Shown: positions 1 through 8,777 of the stretch, piece after piece
Layout: each line of letters starts with the position of its first letter
How positions within the stretch are numbered: position 1 is the stretch's first letter
NCBI RefSeq assembly: GCF_014646115.1
Contig: NZ_BMMV01000001.1
Span: forward strand, 360,084-424,083
DNA length: 64,000 bases
Reading direction: 5' to 3'
From: Streptomyces camponoticapitis
GTDB lineage: Bacteria > Actinomycetota > Actinomycetes > Streptomycetales > Streptomycetaceae
Translations under genes and position numbers: made by a program
The notes under the pieces: model-generated
The model's input: only the letters and a program-made list of their open reading frames with translations
What the model was told of the DNA's origin: nothing
The model's database searches: none

Positions 1-715
1 GCCAGGCGCCGATCAGCACCAGTACCGCGCCGAGTTCCTGGCCGGGCACCGGACCGCTCTCGCTGCTGAGGCCCGATCCCGGGGGTGCCCGGAAGTCCAC
101 GGCCACGGCGTACAGGGTGATCGCCGCCCCCCAGGACACCACCAGGGCGGCGAGCCCCGCCCAGATACGGGGCAGCCGGCGCAGCGGCCGGCCTTCGCAG
201 ACAAGGGTGAGCTGGAGCATCGCCACGAACGCGCCGCCGGCGAGCGGCAGGGCCGCCGGGAACAGCGCCGCGTGGCCCGGCCCGGGAGTCGGGTCGAAGA
301 TCCCGTCGAAGTCGAGATGGCCGATGAACGCCTGCCCCGCCATGGCCAGGAGGATGGCGGCCGCTGCGATGAAGACGGTGTCGGTCAGTCCCGACCAGCC
401 GGGACGCAGGCGTGAGCCGGGCCAGTCCTCCCACCAGAACGCCACCATGGCCACCGCGGGAAGGGCGAAGGTGATCAGCGGCCCGAAGAGGGACACCGAG
501 TCCGCCGCCCCGCCCCCGCCGAACGCGAAAAGCGCCGCGACGGGGACGACGCAGAGCAGACCGGCCAGCCCCAGACCCGGCTGCCGCGCGAGGCGTTGCC
601 GCTCGGCCTCGCGGAATCCGGCGCCGTGCAGCCGGGCCGGGGTGCTGATGACCGGTCTGTCGGGCAGCACGTCGCCGCCCGCTCCCCCGGCCCCCGGGGG
701 CGGAGGTTTCGTCAT
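1..715 (-). CDS. Integral membrane protein, 3' part outside window
   Basis: The visible 238 residues start at ATG 715 and run off the left edge with no stop. A proline/glycine-rich N-terminus of about 45 residues precedes at least five hydrophobic segments: near residues 43-60, 70-90, 105-125, 145-170 and 185-205. Acidic and tryptophan-rich loops such as WWEDWPGSRLRPGW lie between them. The start codon overlaps the TGA of the upstream oxidoreductase gene (ATGA), so the two are probably translationally coupled. I do not recognise a functional family; it resembles uncharacterised Streptomyces multi-pass membrane proteins. A role linked to the molybdenum enzyme is only an inference from the overlap. 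Confidence 0.72.
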   Translation of the reverse strand, partial: MTKPPPPGAGGAGGDVLPDRPVISTPARLHGAGFREAERQRLARQPGLGLAGLLCVVPVAALFAFGGGGAADSVSLFGPLITFALPAVAMVAFWWEDWPGSRLRPGWSGLTDTVFIAAAAILLAMAGQAFIGHLDFDGIFDPTPGPGHAALFPAALPLAGGAFVAMLQLTLVCEGRPLRRLPRIWAGLAALVVSWGAAITLYAVAVDFRAPPGSGLSSESGPVPGQELGAVLVLIGAW

Positions 716-2967
716 GCGGATGTGCCAGGGGGGTCCATCACCAGCTCCGCGGCCATCGGCAGGGCCTCCAACCGGCGTCCGGTCGCGTGGAAGACGGCGT
801 TCATGAGCGCGCCCGCCATGGCGACCTGGCCGATCTCACCGACGCCCTTGACGCCGAGCGGGCCCGCGACCTCGTCGGTGACATCGACGAATTCGACGGT
901 GACGTCGGGGGCGTCGGCGTTGACGGGAACGAGGTACTCACCCAGGTTGCTCGCACCCCACCGTCCGGACCGCGGATCCATCTGGTTGCCTTCGAGCAGC
1001 GCCTGGCTCATCCCCCAGAGCATGCCGCCCATGAGCTGGCTGCGCGCGAGCTTGGGGTTGAGCACCCGCCCCGGGGCGAACACGCCGACCATCCGGCGTA
1101 CGCGTACGAGACCGATGTCCGGGTCGACGGCCACCTCGGCGAACTGGGCCCCGAAGGTCATCATCCCGTGCGGTGCGTCCATCGGCGGGGGCGTCCAGTC
1201 GCCGAGCGCGTCTTTCATGCTCAGCCGGTTGCGCCGCATCATCTCGGCGTACGTCTCGCCGGCGCCCGCCGATCCGTCGCCGAGGCTCATGCGGCCGTCC
1301 TCGACCACCACGGCCGAGGCGTCCGCGCCGTGCAGCGGCGAGCCGGTGTCCGCGACCGCCATGGCGACCAGTTGGCGGCGCAGCTCGATCGCCGCGTTGT
1401 GCACCGCGGCGCTGACCATGGAGGCGCCCATGGAGCCCACCGACGCGCTGGCGTTGGGCAGGTCGCTGTCGCCCGCCTCGAACGTGACGTCGTTCATGTC
1501 CATGCCCAGCCCGTCGGCGGCGACCTGCGCCATCGCCGTGGTGGCGCCGGTGCCGAACTCCTGGGTGCCGCACTGCATGACGGCGCTGCCGTCGGCGTAG
1601 ACCCTCACCCGCGCCTGCTGGGGAGGCATCATGAACGCCATGGGGTAGGCGGCCACGGCCATGCCGGAACCGATGAGCCAGTCGCCTTCGCGCCGCGAGC
1701 GCGGTTCGGGGTCGCGCCGGTCCCAGCCGAAGAGGCGCGCGCCGGTACGCAGACATTCCTCCAGGCCGTCGCTGGACCAGGGGTTGCCGTGCTCGTCCAC
1801 GGACGCGCGGTTGCGCAGGCGCAGTTCGACGGGGTCGACCCCGGTCGCGTAGGCGAGTCTGTCCATCGCCACTTCCAGGGTGGACACCCCCAGCGACTCG
1901 CCCGGCGCGCGCATGAAGGTGGGCGTCATGACGTTGCCGCGGATCATCCGGTGCAGCCCGAGGTAGTTCTCGCAGCGGTAGAGCTGCGAGGTGACGCCGG
2001 TCGCGGGCTCGGCCCAGTCGTCGAACGGCGAGGTGACCGACAGTTTCTCGTGGCGTACGGCGGTGAGCAGTCCGTCCTTCGTCGCCCCGATCGACAGCCG
2101 CTGCTCCTGCTCCTCCCGGTGTCCGTGGGAGGTGTAGGTCTGGGGCCGGGTCAGGGAGAGCCGCACGGGGCGCCGGACATGGCGGGCCGCCATCGCGGCG
2201 AGTGTGACGTGCGGCCAGGTCATCGCCTTGCCGCCGAAGCCGCCGCCGACGAATTCGGTGATGACGCGGATGTGGGCGATCGGGATGCCGAGGAGCTGGG
2301 CGACGGTGAGCTGGGTGGCCCGGACCCCCATGGTCGAGTCGTAGAGCGTCAGGCGCTCGCCGTCCCAGACGGCCGTGGTGGCGGAGGGTTCCAGTGTGTT
2401 GTGGTGGTTCGCCGCGTAGTGGTGGTCCACGTCGACCCGTACCGGCGCCTGGGCCAGCGCGGTCTCGACATCGCCCCGTTCGTTGCGGGCGGGCATCAGC
2501 CCGCCGAAGAGGGTCTCCGCCTCGTACGCCGTGGCGCGTCCCTCCTCGATCGTGGTGATGGAGTCGGCGCGCTCGTAGGTGATGTCCAGCAGCGACGCGG
2601 CGTACTGGGCGCGTTCATGGCTGTCGGCGACGACCATGGCCACCGGCTGCCCGGCGTAGTGGACGGTGTCGTCCTGCATGGGGAAGAACGTCTCACCGGG
2701 TGCCGGGCCGCCCGCGAGCGAGGGAAGGAGGGGTGGCTGCGAGGCGATCTTCGTCAGGTTGTCGTGGGTGAGAACGGCCAGGACGCCTTCCGCGTCGTGC
2801 ACCCGCTTCTCGTCGATCGCCAGGATCCGCCCGCTGGGCACGGCCGCGCCGACGACGGCGCAGTGCGCCAGGTTCGGCAGTTCGATCTCGGCGGTGTACC
2901 GGGCCGCTCCGGTGACCTTGCGCCGGCCGTCGACCCGGCTGATGGGCTTGCCGATCGCGTTGCTCAT
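712..2967 (-). CDS. Molybdopterin-binding subunit of PaoABC-type aldehyde/xanthine oxidoreductase
   Basis: This 751-residue protein is the large catalytic subunit of a molybdenum hydroxylase of the xanthine dehydrogenase family, which binds the molybdopterin cofactor and oxidises aldehydes or N-heterocycles. It opens with the family's N-terminal element (ISRVDGRRKVTGAARYTAEI). It has the glycine-rich cofactor loop GGFGGKAMTW, the substrate-pocket motif MRAPGE, and near the C-terminus GVGEIGQVAMAGA, whose Glu matches the catalytic base of the family. Length fits the separate-subunit (YagR/PaoC) type. Its start overlaps the stop of the FAD subunit by four bases, so the three subunits form one operon. 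The physiological substrate cannot be read from the sequence. Confidence 0.9.
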   Translation of the reverse strand: MSNAIGKPISRVDGRRKVTGAARYTAEIELPNLAHCAVVGAAVPSGRILAIDEKRVHDAEGVLAVLTHDNLTKIASQPPLLPSLAGGPAPGETFFPMQDDTVHYAGQPVAMVVADSHERAQYAASLLDITYERADSITTIEEGRATAYEAETLFGGLMPARNERGDVETALAQAPVRVDVDHHYAANHHNTLEPSATTAVWDGERLTLYDSTMGVRATQLTVAQLLGIPIAHIRVITEFVGGGFGGKAMTWPHVTLAAMAARHVRRPVRLSLTRPQTYTSHGHREEQEQRLSIGATKDGLLTAVRHEKLSVTSPFDDWAEPATGVTSQLYRCENYLGLHRMIRGNVMTPTFMRAPGESLGVSTLEVAMDRLAYATGVDPVELRLRNRASVDEHGNPWSSDGLEECLRTGARLFGWDRRDPEPRSRREGDWLIGSGMAVAAYPMAFMMPPQQARVRVYADGSAVMQCGTQEFGTGATTAMAQVAADGLGMDMNDVTFEAGDSDLPNASASVGSMGASMVSAAVHNAAIELRRQLVAMAVADTGSPLHGADASAVVVEDGRMSLGDGSAGAGETYAEMMRRNRLSMKDALGDWTPPPMDAPHGMMTFGAQFAEVAVDPDIGLVRVRRMVGVFAPGRVLNPKLARSQLMGGMLWGMSQALLEGNQMDPRSGRWGASNLGEYLVPVNADAPDVTVEFVDVTDEVAGPLGVKGVGEIGQVAMAGALMNAVFHATGRRLEALPMAAELVMDPPGTSA

Positions 2968-3956
2968 CGTGCGTCTCCGTTCACGACCTGGTCCAGCGCG
3001 CGTACCATCGCCCGCCGCGCCATGGGGATTTTGAACGCGTTGTCCTTGTGCGCGATCGCGGGTTCCAGCTCGGCGGCGGCCGCCTCCGCGAACGCCTCAC
3101 GGGTCGCCGGGCCCCCGGTCAGGGCGGCTTCGGCGCGACGGGCCCGCCACGGTTTCGTTCCCACGCCGCCGAGGGCGAGGCGTACGTCGGCGACCCGCCC
3201 GTCGCGTACGTCGACGGCCGCCGCGACGGAGACCAGGGCGAACTCGTAGGACTGCCGGTCACGGAACTTCAGATACAGCGAACGCTCGGCCAGCGGTGTC
3301 GGCGGTACCTCGATCGCCACGATGAGTTCGCCGCGTTCCAGCGGGTGTTCCACCTCGGGCGAACTGCCCGGGAGCAGGTAGAAGTCGTCGATGGGGATGC
3401 TCCGCGCGCCGGACGGTCCGAGGGTGTGGACGACCGCGTCGAGTGCGACGAGCGCGACGCCGACGTCGGAGGGGTGGGCGGCGATGCAGTCGTCGCTGGT
3501 GCCCAGCACGGCGTGCCCGCGGTTGAGGCCGTCGACGGCCGAGCAGCCCGTACCGGGTTCGCGTTTGTTGCAGGGGGAGACACCGTCGCGGAAGTACGGA
3601 CAGCGGGTGCGCTGGCAGAGGTTTCCCCCCATGGAGGCCATGTTGCGCAACTGCTCCGACGCGCCCAGGAGAAGCGCCTGCGAGATCACCGGGAACCGCC
3701 GGACGACGTCGGCGGAGCGCGCGACGTCCGTCATCCTCGCGAGGGCCCCGATCCGCAGACCGGCGTCGGGCGTGGATTCGATCTCCTTCAGCGGAAGGGA
3801 GTTGATGTCCACGAGCACATCGGGGCGGGTCACCCCGAGCCGGATGAGGTCGATCTCCGTGGTTCCGCCGGCGAGGAACGCGCTGCGGGAATCCCCGCCG
3901 ACGGTGGCGATGGCCTCGTCGACGGTGCTCGCACGCGTATAGCTGAGAGGTCGCAT
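2964..3956 (-). CDS. FAD-binding (and Fe-S) subunit of PaoABC-type oxidoreductase
   Basis: This is the medium FAD subunit of the molybdenum hydroxylase, passing electrons from the molybdenum centre to an acceptor. The FAD-binding motif FLAGGTTEIDLIRLG lies in the first 60 residues and the second, MGGNLCQRTRCPYF, in the middle. The middle region has clustered cysteines (CQRTRC, then PCNKREPGTGC). In E. coli PaoB such a set holds an extra [4Fe-4S] cluster, which sets this type apart from classical xanthine dehydrogenases. I chose ATG 3956 (MRPLSYTR) because it sits one base after the TGA of the 2Fe-2S gene and matches the family start; an in-frame upstream start at 4052 would overlap that gene. 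About 330 residues. Confidence 0.9.
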   Translation of the reverse strand: MRPLSYTRASTVDEAIATVGGDSRSAFLAGGTTEIDLIRLGVTRPDVLVDINSLPLKEIESTPDAGLRIGALARMTDVARSADVVRRFPVISQALLLGASEQLRNMASMGGNLCQRTRCPYFRDGVSPCNKREPGTGCSAVDGLNRGHAVLGTSDDCIAAHPSDVGVALVALDAVVHTLGPSGARSIPIDDFYLLPGSSPEVEHPLERGELIVAIEVPPTPLAERSLYLKFRDRQSYEFALVSVAAAVDVRDGRVADVRLALGGVGTKPWRARRAEAALTGGPATREAFAEAAAAELEPAIAHKDNAFKIPMARRAMVRALDQVVNGDAR

Positions 3957-3957
3957 G

Positions 3958-4455
3958 TCAGGCCCGCCCACTCGTCGTGGTGTCCGCGTCACGGACATCG
4001 CGAATCGCCGCCCGGATATGCGGATAAGCGGCGCAGCGGCAGAGGTTGCCACTCATGTGTTCGGCGATTTCCTCGTCCGTCGCCGCGTTTCCCTCTTTGA
4101 GCAGAGCCACCGCCGACATGATCTGTCCGGATGTGCAGTAGCCGCACTGGAAAGCGTCCCGCTCGATGAACGCGCTCTGTACGGGGTGCAGATCGCCGCC
4201 CGTGGCGAGCCCTTCGATCGTGCTGATCTCGTGTCCCTCGCAGGCCACCGCCAGCGTCAGACAGGCGAGCACCCGCCGGTCGTCGACCCAGACCGTGCAG
4301 GCGCCACAGGTTCCCTGGTCGCACCCCTTCTTGGAACCGGTGAGGCTCAGATGGTCCCGCAGGGCGTCCAGAAGACTGACACGGGGTTCCAGTTCGATCT
4401 CGTGAATCTCACCGTTGACTCTCATGGACACCGGGGCACGCGCCGGTCCGATCAC
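3958..4455 (-). CDS. 2Fe-2S subunit of PaoABC-type oxidoreductase
   Basis: This is the small electron-transfer subunit with two [2Fe-2S] clusters. The N-terminal plant-ferredoxin-like domain has KKGCDQGTCGACTVWVD plus a later Cys (VLACLTLA). The C-terminal helical domain has QCGYCTSGQ and NLCRCAAYP. I chose GTG 4455 because AGGGAAGG lies about eight bases upstream. ATG 4425 (MRVNGEIHEIELEP) is a possible alternative, and an ATG at 4596 would add about 47 residues that do not resemble the family. It is the first gene of the oxidoreductase operon, ending one base before the FAD subunit begins. I see no twin-arginine signal with this start, so a cytoplasmic complex is likely. Confidence 0.85.
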   Translation of the reverse strand: MIGPARAPVSMRVNGEIHEIELEPRVSLLDALRDHLSLTGSKKGCDQGTCGACTVWVDDRRVLACLTLAVACEGHEISTIEGLATGGDLHPVQSAFIERDAFQCGYCTSGQIMSAVALLKEGNAATDEEIAEHMSGNLCRCAAYPHIRAAIRDVRDADTTTSGRA

Positions 4456-4644
4456 AGCTGTCAGCCTTCCCTGTGTGTGGCAGTTGACCTGGAAGAAAGA
4501 CCCGCAGCCGACCGCCCACCCCCGAATACGGCTGACAAAGAGACTCTTCGGTGCGGGATTCTCCACCACGGAATTCCCCGCCACCCCTTTTGACACCGCA
4601 ACACGCGCGGAACCCCACGAAAGCCGGTCCGCAAACAGAAAAAT

Positions 4645-4680
4645 GACCGGCCCGTACGGACGTCTCCGTACGGGCCGGTC
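4645..4680 (-). terminator. Intrinsic terminator after the dicarboxylate symporter gene
   Basis: A perfect 16-base inverted repeat (GACCGGCCCGTACGGA and its complement) has a four-base loop. Read on the minus strand it is followed by ATTTTTCT, a good U-tract. It lies about 50 bases past the symporter stop and upstream of the oxidoreductase operon, so it insulates the two. Confidence 0.85.
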
Positions 4681-4728
4681 TTTCGCAGGGCCGGAAGGAG
4701 GGGGATCTCCTCCGGCCGGGATCTCGGG

Positions 4729-6147
4729 TCAGACCTTCGCCGGCGTCCCGTCGGCGTCGCGCGCCTCCGGTACGCCGGAGGAGCCGCCGGTGGAACCGTC
4801 GGCCGGTCCGTCGGACTCCTTCGTGAGGCTCGGCCCCTCGCCGTCGCCGCCGTGCGGCGCGTGGTCGTCGACCAGCATCTTCTCGTCGAACGGGAGCCGG
4901 CCGGACAGGACCTCGTCCACCCGGGCCCGGTCGATCTCCTTCGTCCACGTACCGACGAGGACCGTGGCGACGGCGTTGCCCGCGAAGTTCGTCAGGGCGC
5001 GCGCCTCGCTCATGAAGCGGTCGATGCCGACGATCAGGCCGACGCCGTCGACCAGTTCGGGACGGTGCGACTGAAGGCCGCCCGCCAGGGTCGCGAGGCC
5101 GGCGCCGGTGACGCCCGCCGCGCCCTTCGAGGCGATGATCATGAAGACCAGGAGGCCGATCTGCTCACCGATGGAGAGCGGGTCGCCCATCGCCTCGGCG
5201 ATGAAGAGCGACGCCATCGTGAGGTAGATGGCCGTGCCGTCGAGGTTGAAGGAGTAGCCGGTCGGCACGGTGATACCGACGACGGGCTTGCTGACACCCA
5301 GGTGCTCCATCTTCGCGATGAGCCGCGGCAGCGCCGACTCCGACGACGAGGTGGAGAGGATCAGCAGGAACTCACGCGCCAGGTACTTCAGCAGCGAGAG
5401 GAGGTTGATGCCCGTGATGACCTTGAGCAGCACGCCGAGGATGACGAAGACGAAGAGCGCGCAGGTGATGTAGAAGCCGATCATGATCACCGCGAGCGAT
5501 TTCAGCGCGTCCATGCCGGTCTCGCCGACCACCGCCGCGATCGCGCCGAAGGCGCCGACGGGAGCCGCCCACATGATCATGGCGAGGATCCGGAAGACCA
5601 GGCGCTGGATGTGCCCGATGCCGCGCAGGATCGGCTCACCGGTGGAGCCCATCGCCTGGAGCGCGAAGCCCGCCAGGAGCGCCACGAGCAGCGTCTGGAG
5701 CACTTCGCCCTCGGTGAAGGCGGAGACCAGCGTGGTGGGGATGATGCCGACCAGGAATTCGGCGGTGGTCTCGGCGTCGCCGTCCACCTGTGCCGCGCCG
5801 GCGTCGGCCGTCGCGTCCGTGATGTGCAGTCCGGCGCCCGGCTCCAGGATGTTGCCGACGACGAGGCCGATGGCCAGCGCCACGGTCGACATGACCATGA
5901 AGTAGCCGAGGGCGAGACCGCCGACGGCGCCGACCTTGGCGGCCTTGCGGACGGATCCGACACCGAGAACGATGGTGCAGAAGATGATCGGGGAAATCAT
6001 CATCTTGATGAGGTTGACGAAGCCGGTCCCGATGGGCTTCAGCTCGACGGCCACCCCCGGGGCGGCGAAACCGACCGTGATTCCGAGAACCACTGCGACG
6101 ATCACTGCCAGATACAGATAATGGGTACGGTCCCGAGTAGCGGCCAC
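4729..6147 (-). CDS. dctA: Dicarboxylate/amino acid:cation symporter (DctA family)
   Basis: This is a secondary transporter of the DAACS family, carrying C4-dicarboxylates or glutamate with H+ or Na+. It has about eight membrane helices, the re-entrant serine-rich loop ILSTSSSESALPRL, the sodium/substrate motif GYSFNLDGTAIY and the conserved SKGAAGVTGAG. I chose GTG 6147 because AGGAGGA lies just upstream; longer in-frame starts up to 6255 add residues with no family match. The C-terminus ends in an acidic Gly/Asp/Ser-rich tail of about 50 residues. The gene is divergent from a CitA/DcuS-type two-component pair. In other bacteria that arrangement controls dicarboxylate uptake, which favours succinate, fumarate or malate over glutamate as substrate. 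Confidence 0.88.
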   Translation of the reverse strand: MAATRDRTHYLYLAVIVAVVLGITVGFAAPGVAVELKPIGTGFVNLIKMMISPIIFCTIVLGVGSVRKAAKVGAVGGLALGYFMVMSTVALAIGLVVGNILEPGAGLHITDATADAGAAQVDGDAETTAEFLVGIIPTTLVSAFTEGEVLQTLLVALLAGFALQAMGSTGEPILRGIGHIQRLVFRILAMIMWAAPVGAFGAIAAVVGETGMDALKSLAVIMIGFYITCALFVFVILGVLLKVITGINLLSLLKYLAREFLLILSTSSSESALPRLIAKMEHLGVSKPVVGITVPTGYSFNLDGTAIYLTMASLFIAEAMGDPLSIGEQIGLLVFMIIASKGAAGVTGAGLATLAGGLQSHRPELVDGVGLIVGIDRFMSEARALTNFAGNAVATVLVGTWTKEIDRARVDEVLSGRLPFDEKMLVDDHAPHGGDGEGPSLTKESDGPADGSTGGSSGVPEARDADGTPAKV

Positions 6148-6220
6148 GGGTCCTCCTTGACTCGTTGTCCCTGCGCGACCCACCCGTCCCGAGGGGGTCC
6201 CGGCGACTATCCACCAGGCT

Positions 6221-6234
6221 GTGACCCCGGTCAC
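6221..6234. promoter_or_regulatory. Palindrome in the dctA/sensor-kinase divergent promoter region
   Basis: GTGACC-CC-GGTCAC is a perfect inverted repeat midway between the divergent starts at 6147 and 6283. It is a plausible binding site for the response regulator encoded at 7974, which would then control both directions. No direct evidence. Confidence 0.4.
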
Positions 6235-6282
6235 CCTTACGTGCATTTCGTTCATACGATTTCGGCCAGGCAGACTTGCGTC

Positions 6283-7977
6283 ATGCAGCTACCCCGTCCC
6301 CGCAGCCTCGCGGGCCAGCTCTTCGCGATGCAGGTCGTGCTGGTCGCGGCTGTCGTGGCCGGATGCGCGCTGTTCGCGTACTTCACCGACCGGGCGCAGG
6401 CCGAGGAGACAGCGAAGCGCCAGGTGACCGCCACGGCGCGGGCGATGGCGGACTCCCCGTCCGTACGGGAGGCCATCAGGTCCGACGACCCCTCGGCCAC
6501 GCTCCAGCCCTACGCGGAGCGCGTGCGGGTCGACACGGGCGTGGACTTCGTCACGATCATGAAGCCGGACGGGACGCGCTGGACACATCCGGATCCCCAG
6601 CTGATCGGGCTGCCCTTCATCGGCACCACCGGGCCCGCGCTGCTCGGCAAGACCTTCACCGAGACCTATACGGGGACCCTCGGCCCCTCGACCCGGGCCG
6701 TGACCCCGGTCAAGGACGACGGGCGGATCACCGGACTGATCAGCGTCGGCATCACCGTCGACCGGATCTCCAGCCAGCTGGAGGAGCAGGTGCAGGTCCT
6801 GGCGCTGGCGGCCGGGGGCGCCCTCGCGCTGGGCGGTGTGGGCACCTACGTCATCAACGCGCGGCTGCGCCGGCACACCCACGGGATGAACGCGGCCGAG
6901 CTGAGCCGGATGCACGACTACCACGAGGCCGCGCTGCACGCCGTGCGCGAGGGGCTGCTCATGCTGGACGGACGGCGCAGGATCGCGCTGATCAACGACG
7001 GCGGGCAGGAGCTCCTCGGTCTGGACGACAGCGCCGTGGGCCGCAACGTCGACGAACTCGGGCTGCCCGCCCCGCTCGTCGGGGCGCTCCTCGCGTCGGA
7101 GCCGCGCGTGGACGAGGTCCATATGACGGCCGACCGGATCGTGGTCGTCAGTACCCGTCCGGTGATCGGCGGCGAGCGGCGCGGTACGGTCGCCACGCTC
7201 CGCGACCACACCGAAATCCAGGCACTGTCGGGCGAGTTGGACTCCGAGCGCGGTTTCACCCACGCCCTTCGCTCACAGGCGCACGAGGCGGCGAACCGGC
7301 TGCACACGGTCGTGTCGCTGATCGAGATGGGGCGGGTGGACGAGGCGGTGGAGTTCGCCACGGCGGAGCTGGAGCTGGCGCAGGTGCTCACCGACCGGGT
7401 GGTGGGCGCGGTGGCCGAACCGGTGCTGGCGGCGCTGCTGCTGGGAAAGGCGGCGCAGGCGAACGAACGGGGCGTGGAGCTGGTGCTCGCCGAGGACAGC
7501 CGCATAGACGACGGGGTGCTGCCGCCGTCGCTGGCCGCCCGGGACCTGGTCACCATGCTCGGCAATCTGATCGACAACGGGGTGGACGCCGCCCAGGGCA
7601 CGGACGGCGCGCGGGTCACCGTCACCGCGCTGGTGGACAGCGGTGAGCTGTTGCTGCGGGTACGGGACACGGGGCCGGGCGTCGCGCCCGGTGACATCGA
7701 GGAGGTGTTCCGGCGCGGCTGGTCGACCAGGGGCGCCGGACGCGGGCTCGGGCTGGCACTCGTACGGCAGGCGGTGCACCGGGCGCACGGCACGGTGGAG
7801 CTTTCGCCGGGGCGGGACGGCGGGGCCGAGTTCACGGTACGGCTGCCGCTGGGCGCGCGCGACGGGGCGGTTCCGCAGCCGCGTAGGGGCCCGGACGCGC
7901 ACACCGCGAGGGACGCGGGTGCGACGGAGCCGCCGGCCGGTGCCATGGCCGACGGCGGGAAGAAGGGCGGATCATGA
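6283..7977 (+). CDS. CitA/DcuS-family sensor histidine kinase
   Basis: This 564-residue membrane sensor kinase is likely to detect a C4-dicarboxylate or citrate outside the cell. An N-terminal membrane helix (about residues 15-37) is followed by an extracytoplasmic Cache/PDC domain with the family pattern RWTHPDPQLIG. A second helix comes near residue 170, then a cytoplasmic PAS domain. The phosphoacceptor region RSQAHEAANRLHTV is the DcuS/CitA type of His box. The ATPase domain has NLIDNGVDAA (N box), DTGPGV and GRGLGLALVRQ. I chose ATG 6283; the open frame extends upstream but only through sequence antisense to dctA. The stop overlaps the start of the regulator (ATGA), so the two are coupled. 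Confidence 0.88.
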   Translation: MQLPRPRSLAGQLFAMQVVLVAAVVAGCALFAYFTDRAQAEETAKRQVTATARAMADSPSVREAIRSDDPSATLQPYAERVRVDTGVDFVTIMKPDGTRWTHPDPQLIGLPFIGTTGPALLGKTFTETYTGTLGPSTRAVTPVKDDGRITGLISVGITVDRISSQLEEQVQVLALAAGGALALGGVGTYVINARLRRHTHGMNAAELSRMHDYHEAALHAVREGLLMLDGRRRIALINDGGQELLGLDDSAVGRNVDELGLPAPLVGALLASEPRVDEVHMTADRIVVVSTRPVIGGERRGTVATLRDHTEIQALSGELDSERGFTHALRSQAHEAANRLHTVVSLIEMGRVDEAVEFATAELELAQVLTDRVVGAVAEPVLAALLLGKAAQANERGVELVLAEDSRIDDGVLPPSLAARDLVTMLGNLIDNGVDAAQGTDGARVTVTALVDSGELLLRVRDTGPGVAPGDIEEVFRRGWSTRGAGRGLGLALVRQAVHRAHGTVELSPGRDGGAEFTVRLPLGARDGAVPQPRRGPDAHTARDAGATEPPAGAMADGGKKGGS

Positions 7978-8678
7978 CCGGGACCACGGACGGCGCCTCC
8001 CGCCCCATTCGCGTGCTCGTCGTGGAGGACGACCCCGTCGCCGCCGACGCCCATCAGCTGTACGTGGGCCGGGTGCCCGGCTTCGAGGTGGCGGGGGTGG
8101 CCCACTCCCGGGTCGAGGCGGGGCGCGCCCTGGAGCGTACGGACGTGGATCTGATCCTGCTCGACCTGTACCTTCCGGACGGGCACGGACTCCAACTGCT
8201 GCGCAGTCTGCGGGCGGTCGGGCACCACGCGGACGTCATCGCCGTCACGTCGGCGCGCGATCTCGCGGTCGTACGCGAAGGGGTTTCGCTGGGCGTCGTG
8301 CAGTACGTACTGAAGCCCTTCGCCTTCGCCACCCTCCGCGACCGGCTGAGCCGTTACGCCGAGTTCCGGGCCGCCGCCGGTGAGGCCAGCGGTCAGGACG
8401 AGGTGGACCGGGCACTCGGCGCGCTGCGGGCGCCGCAGCCCGCGTCGCTGCCCAAGGGGCTCAGCGGGCCGACGCTGGAGGCGGTGACGCGTGCGCTGCG
8501 CGACGCGCGGGAGGGCCTGACCGCCACGGAGGCCGCGGCCACCCTCGGCATCTCACGTATCACCGCGCGCCGCTATCTGGAGCATCTGGTCGTGGCCGGG
8601 CAGGCGGACCGCAGCCCCCAGTACGGCCAGATCGGGCGTCCGGAGCTCCAGTACCGCTGGATCGTCTCCGCCCGGTAG
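7974..8678 (+). CDS. CitB/DcuR-family response regulator
   Basis: This 234-residue regulator is the partner of the preceding kinase. The receiver domain (residues about 10-125) has the acidic pair VVEDD, the phosphorylation site LILLDLYLPDG and the conserved Lys in VLKPF. The C-terminal part (about 170-230) is a winged-helix/HTH segment, LTATEAAATLGISRITARRY, of the CitB/DctR type. Its four-base overlap with the kinase and the divergent dctA make transporter control the most likely job. Confidence 0.88.
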   Translation: MTGTTDGASRPIRVLVVEDDPVAADAHQLYVGRVPGFEVAGVAHSRVEAGRALERTDVDLILLDLYLPDGHGLQLLRSLRAVGHHADVIAVTSARDLAVVREGVSLGVVQYVLKPFAFATLRDRLSRYAEFRAAAGEASGQDEVDRALGALRAPQPASLPKGLSGPTLEAVTRALRDAREGLTATEAAATLGISRITARRYLEHLVVAGQADRSPQYGQIGRPELQYRWIVSAR

Positions 8679-8777
8679 CGCGCGCGGTCGAGGCGTCCCG
8701 CGCGAGGTCGGACCGTCACCTGCGGGGACCCGTCAACCCGCTGGTCGTGGCCGTACGCTCCGGTGAAGAATGCGGTC

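Noticed and set aside
787..3249. Long plus-strand open frame of 820 codons
   Set aside because: It is the antisense of the molybdenum oxidoreductase genes. It has no family features and consists mostly of His, Arg, Gly and Val, a typical result of high GC third positions.
4852..6282. Upstream extension of the sensor kinase frame
   Set aside because: It runs antisense through dctA. The membrane sensor begins at ATG 6283 with a proper first helix.
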